Shown here: positions 4,813 to 6,567 of the stretch, piece after piece
Position numbering within the stretch: the stretch's first letter is position 1
How the letters are laid out: every line of letters begins with the position of its first letter
Source of the DNA: Desulfobacterales bacterium
Lineage (GTDB): Bacteria > Desulfobacterota > Syntrophobacteria > B119-G9
Direction: 5' to 3'
Length of the DNA stretch: 6,567 bases
Assembly (NCBI GenBank): GCA_026992215.1
Contig: JALXAI010000218.1
Location: 1-6,567, forward strand
Made by a program: the position numbers and the translations under genes
The notes under the pieces: model-generated
What the model saw: the letters and a program-made list of their open reading frames with translations, nothing else
Databases searched by the model: none
Told to the model about the DNA's origin: nothing

Positions 4813-6567
4813 TTAAGCAACTGCTCCCACTCCCCCCTTCTCTTCTTGTAATTTTATCCTCGTTTTCTGCATGAAAATTACCAGTCCGTAGATGGCAAGG
4901 CCCAGGATATAGAAGAAATACTTGCTATCAGACTGGATACCAAACAGGTCGGCGATGGCACCCGGGTAAAAGAGCACAAAAGCTGCGGCCAGGAAAAACG
5001 GTATCTCGTACCATTTGTTTTTCGTGAGGCACCAGTTCTGGGCAAAGCATTCGAAAGATGACATGCCTATCAACGCCATCACAAATATCAACAGACCCTT
5101 GGACCAGCTGTTTATGCCATGAAGAATAAGGTCGGGGTTAAAAACAAACATAAACGCTATGCAGGACGTCCTGATGTCGTACTTGAACCCCTGAATGCCC
5201 GTGGGCACCGGCTCGGACATTGCTATGGCAGAAGCTGCATAGGCCGCCAGTCCGACGGGAGGAGTATCATCGGCCAGGATTCCGAAGTAAAAGCAGAAAA
5301 GATGCGCGGCCATGATTGGGATAACAAAACCGAGGTTGCCACCAACGTTAACAATAACCGGTGCTGTCAAAGAGGCCATCACGATGTAGGTGGCCGTGGT
5401 GGGCAACCCCATTCCGATAATAAGGCTGGCCGTGGCGGTGATAAACAGGAGTAAAAAGATGTTGCCGTGCGAAAGATATTCCACCACCTCGGAAATCATT
5501 CCACCGATACCCATGTCCACCACGCCGACAATGATTCCTGCGGATGCGCATGCAAGGGCAACGGAAAGCATGTTCTTCGATCCCTTTATAAATCCGTCTA
5601 TGATTATGTTGACAGATTTTCTAAGCGCCCCGGCAATGTTTTCCTTGGCAATAAAAGCTTTCCTGATTTCCTGGTAAAGGATAACACCGAAAAGCAAAAG
5701 AATCGTCCTGAAAGCGGCAGTCTCGGGCGTATGCCTGAGGTATACGAGTTCGTTCAACAACACGAAAAGCGGAATAAGGTAATGAATACCATGCTTGAGA
5801 ACTTCCTTGAAGTTAGGCAGATCTTCCGGCGGAAGTCCCTTGATTCCGAGCTTCGAGGCTTCCAGGTGGGTGATGCAAAACAGACCAAAATAGGAAGCGA
5901 AAGCCGGGATGGCGGCAGCCTTTACCACGGACAGGTAGGGCACGTTTACGTATTCCGCTATGATGAAAGCCGCCGCACCCATAATCGGAGGCATTATCTG
6001 GCCGTCGGTACTTGCCGCCACTTCTACTGCGGCTGCCTTTTTCGGCGGATATCCTATCTTTTTCATGAGCGGTATCGTAAACGGGCCGGTGGTAACTATG
6101 TTGGCTATGCTTGACCCCGACACAAGACCCGTGGCAGCACTGGCCACCACCGCTGCCTTGGCCGCACCCCCTTTAAATCTTCCAAGCACGGACAGGGCAA
6201 GGTTGGTGAAAAATTCTCCCGCACCGGCCTTGTCCAGCAGTGCACCCATCAAAACAAACAGGTACACAATGGAAGAGGAAACTCCGAGGGGTATCCCGTA
6301 GATGCCTTCCGTAGACAGGCAGATGGTGCTCAAGTACTTTCTCAGGGAAACGCCCTTGAACGCGATTACATCCGGCATGTACGGTCCAAAAAACGCGTAA
6401 ATGGTAAATATTATCGCAATTGCTGACAGCGCAGGGCCAATCACGCGCCTGGTGGCCTCCAGAAGCAATATCACGAGAACGGTTCCGACAATAACATCCC
6501 GGGTGTTTGGGATACCCATGCGCATTGCTATGCCATTGTAGTCTATGGCAAGATAAAGAGCTGCAAG
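4813..6567 (-). CDS. TRAP transporter fused permease, 4TM/12TM type (5' end beyond the window)
   Basis: This is the C-terminal 584 residues of an inner-membrane permease that fuses the small and large TRAP subunits and imports an organic solute using an ion gradient and a separate binding protein. The frame is open to the right edge, where LAALYLAIDYNGIA precedes the first in-window Met at 6525, so that Met is internal. Family features, numbered from the Met at 6525, are LLEATRRVIG (21-30), GIPLGVSSSIVYLFVLMGALL (77-97), SGSSIANIVTTGPF (136-149), the segment YPPKKAAAVEVAASTDGQIMPP (159-180) and GMGLPTTATYIV further on; many hydrophobic segments follow to the C-terminus. Such permeases usually pair with a TAXI-type binding protein, which would lie upstream outside the window. 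The substrate cannot be read from sequence. Only 35 bp separate its stop from that of the kinase gene, and no clear terminator serves either. I see no functional link to the signalling genes. Confidence 0.95.
   Translation of the reverse strand, partial: LAALYLAIDYNGIAMRMGIPNTRDVIVGTVLVILLLEATRRVIGPALSAIAIIFTIYAFFGPYMPDVIAFKGVSLRKYLSTICLSTEGIYGIPLGVSSSIVYLFVLMGALLDKAGAGEFFTNLALSVLGRFKGGAAKAAVVASAATGLVSGSSIANIVTTGPFTIPLMKKIGYPPKKAAAVEVAASTDGQIMPPIMGAAAFIIAEYVNVPYLSVVKAAAIPAFASYFGLFCITHLEASKLGIKGLPPEDLPNFKEVLKHGIHYLIPLFVLLNELVYLRHTPETAAFRTILLLFGVILYQEIRKAFIAKENIAGALRKSVNIIIDGFIKGSKNMLSVALACASAGIIVGVVDMGIGGMISEVVEYLSHGNIFLLLFITATASLIIGMGLPTTATYIVMASLTAPVIVNVGGNLGFVIPIMAAHLFCFYFGILADDTPPVGLAAYAASAIAMSEPVPTGIQGFKYDIRTSCIAFMFVFNPDLILHGINSWSKGLLIFVMALIGMSSFECFAQNWCLTKNKWYEIPFFLAAAFVLFYPGAIADLFGIQSDSKYFFYILGLAIYGLVIFMQKTRIKLQEEKGGVGAVA

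Noticed and set aside
5467..6114. Plus-strand 215-codon ORF inside the transporter gene.
   Set aside because: It lies wholly antisense to strongly conserved TRAP permease motifs and has a His/Arg/Asn-rich shadow composition.
6523..6525. ATG at 6525 as the true start of the TRAP permease.
   Set aside because: The frame stays open to the window edge with family-like residues, and fused permeases carry additional N-terminal membrane segments that are missing here.

Overview
The window reads as a stretch of chromosome from a signalling-rich Gram-negative bacterium. I lean towards a Desulfobacterota (former Deltaproteobacteria) lineage. This is an inference from the kinase types (a PAS domain with a CxxC pair and a kinase core with an AHEINxPNN H-box), the fused TRAP permease and the moderate GC content; there is no rRNA or marker gene to prove it.

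Layout from left to right. At 41-921 there is a tight two-gene unit: a stand-alone CheY-like receiver followed 11 bp later by a CheX-type phosphatase, with a possible 48-codon ORF coupled to the phosphatase stop through an ATGA overlap (918-1064). From about 1065 to 1998 there is a long gene-poor stretch with several mutually incompatible open frames and no convincing product. At 1999-2043 a 14-codon ORF with a good Shine-Dalgarno coincides with a sigma-54-like -24/-12 element. A soluble NarL/DegS-class histidine-kinase-like protein follows (2088-2813); its ATP-binding domain is well preserved, but the phosphoacceptor His-Asp pair reads Arg-Leu. A 323 bp spacer with dyad symmetry leads to a soluble 546-residue histidine kinase (3137-4777) with a degenerate receiver-like N-terminus, a cysteine-bearing PAS domain, an intact H-box and an intact ATPase domain. 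Converging on it from the minus strand is the 3' part of a TRAP 4TM/12TM fused permease gene (4813 to the right edge and beyond), which looks like an unrelated neighbouring transport operon.

How the genes may work together (inference): the 3137-4777 kinase could feed phosphoryl groups to a receiver such as the one at 41-439, and the CheX-like protein would remove them. The 2088-2813 protein would bind ATP but could not autophosphorylate at the usual site, so it may be a regulatory pseudokinase. No methyl-accepting protein, CheA, CheW, CheR or CheB, and no output or DNA-binding domain, is visible, so this looks like an orphan phospho-signalling cluster whose output lies elsewhere.
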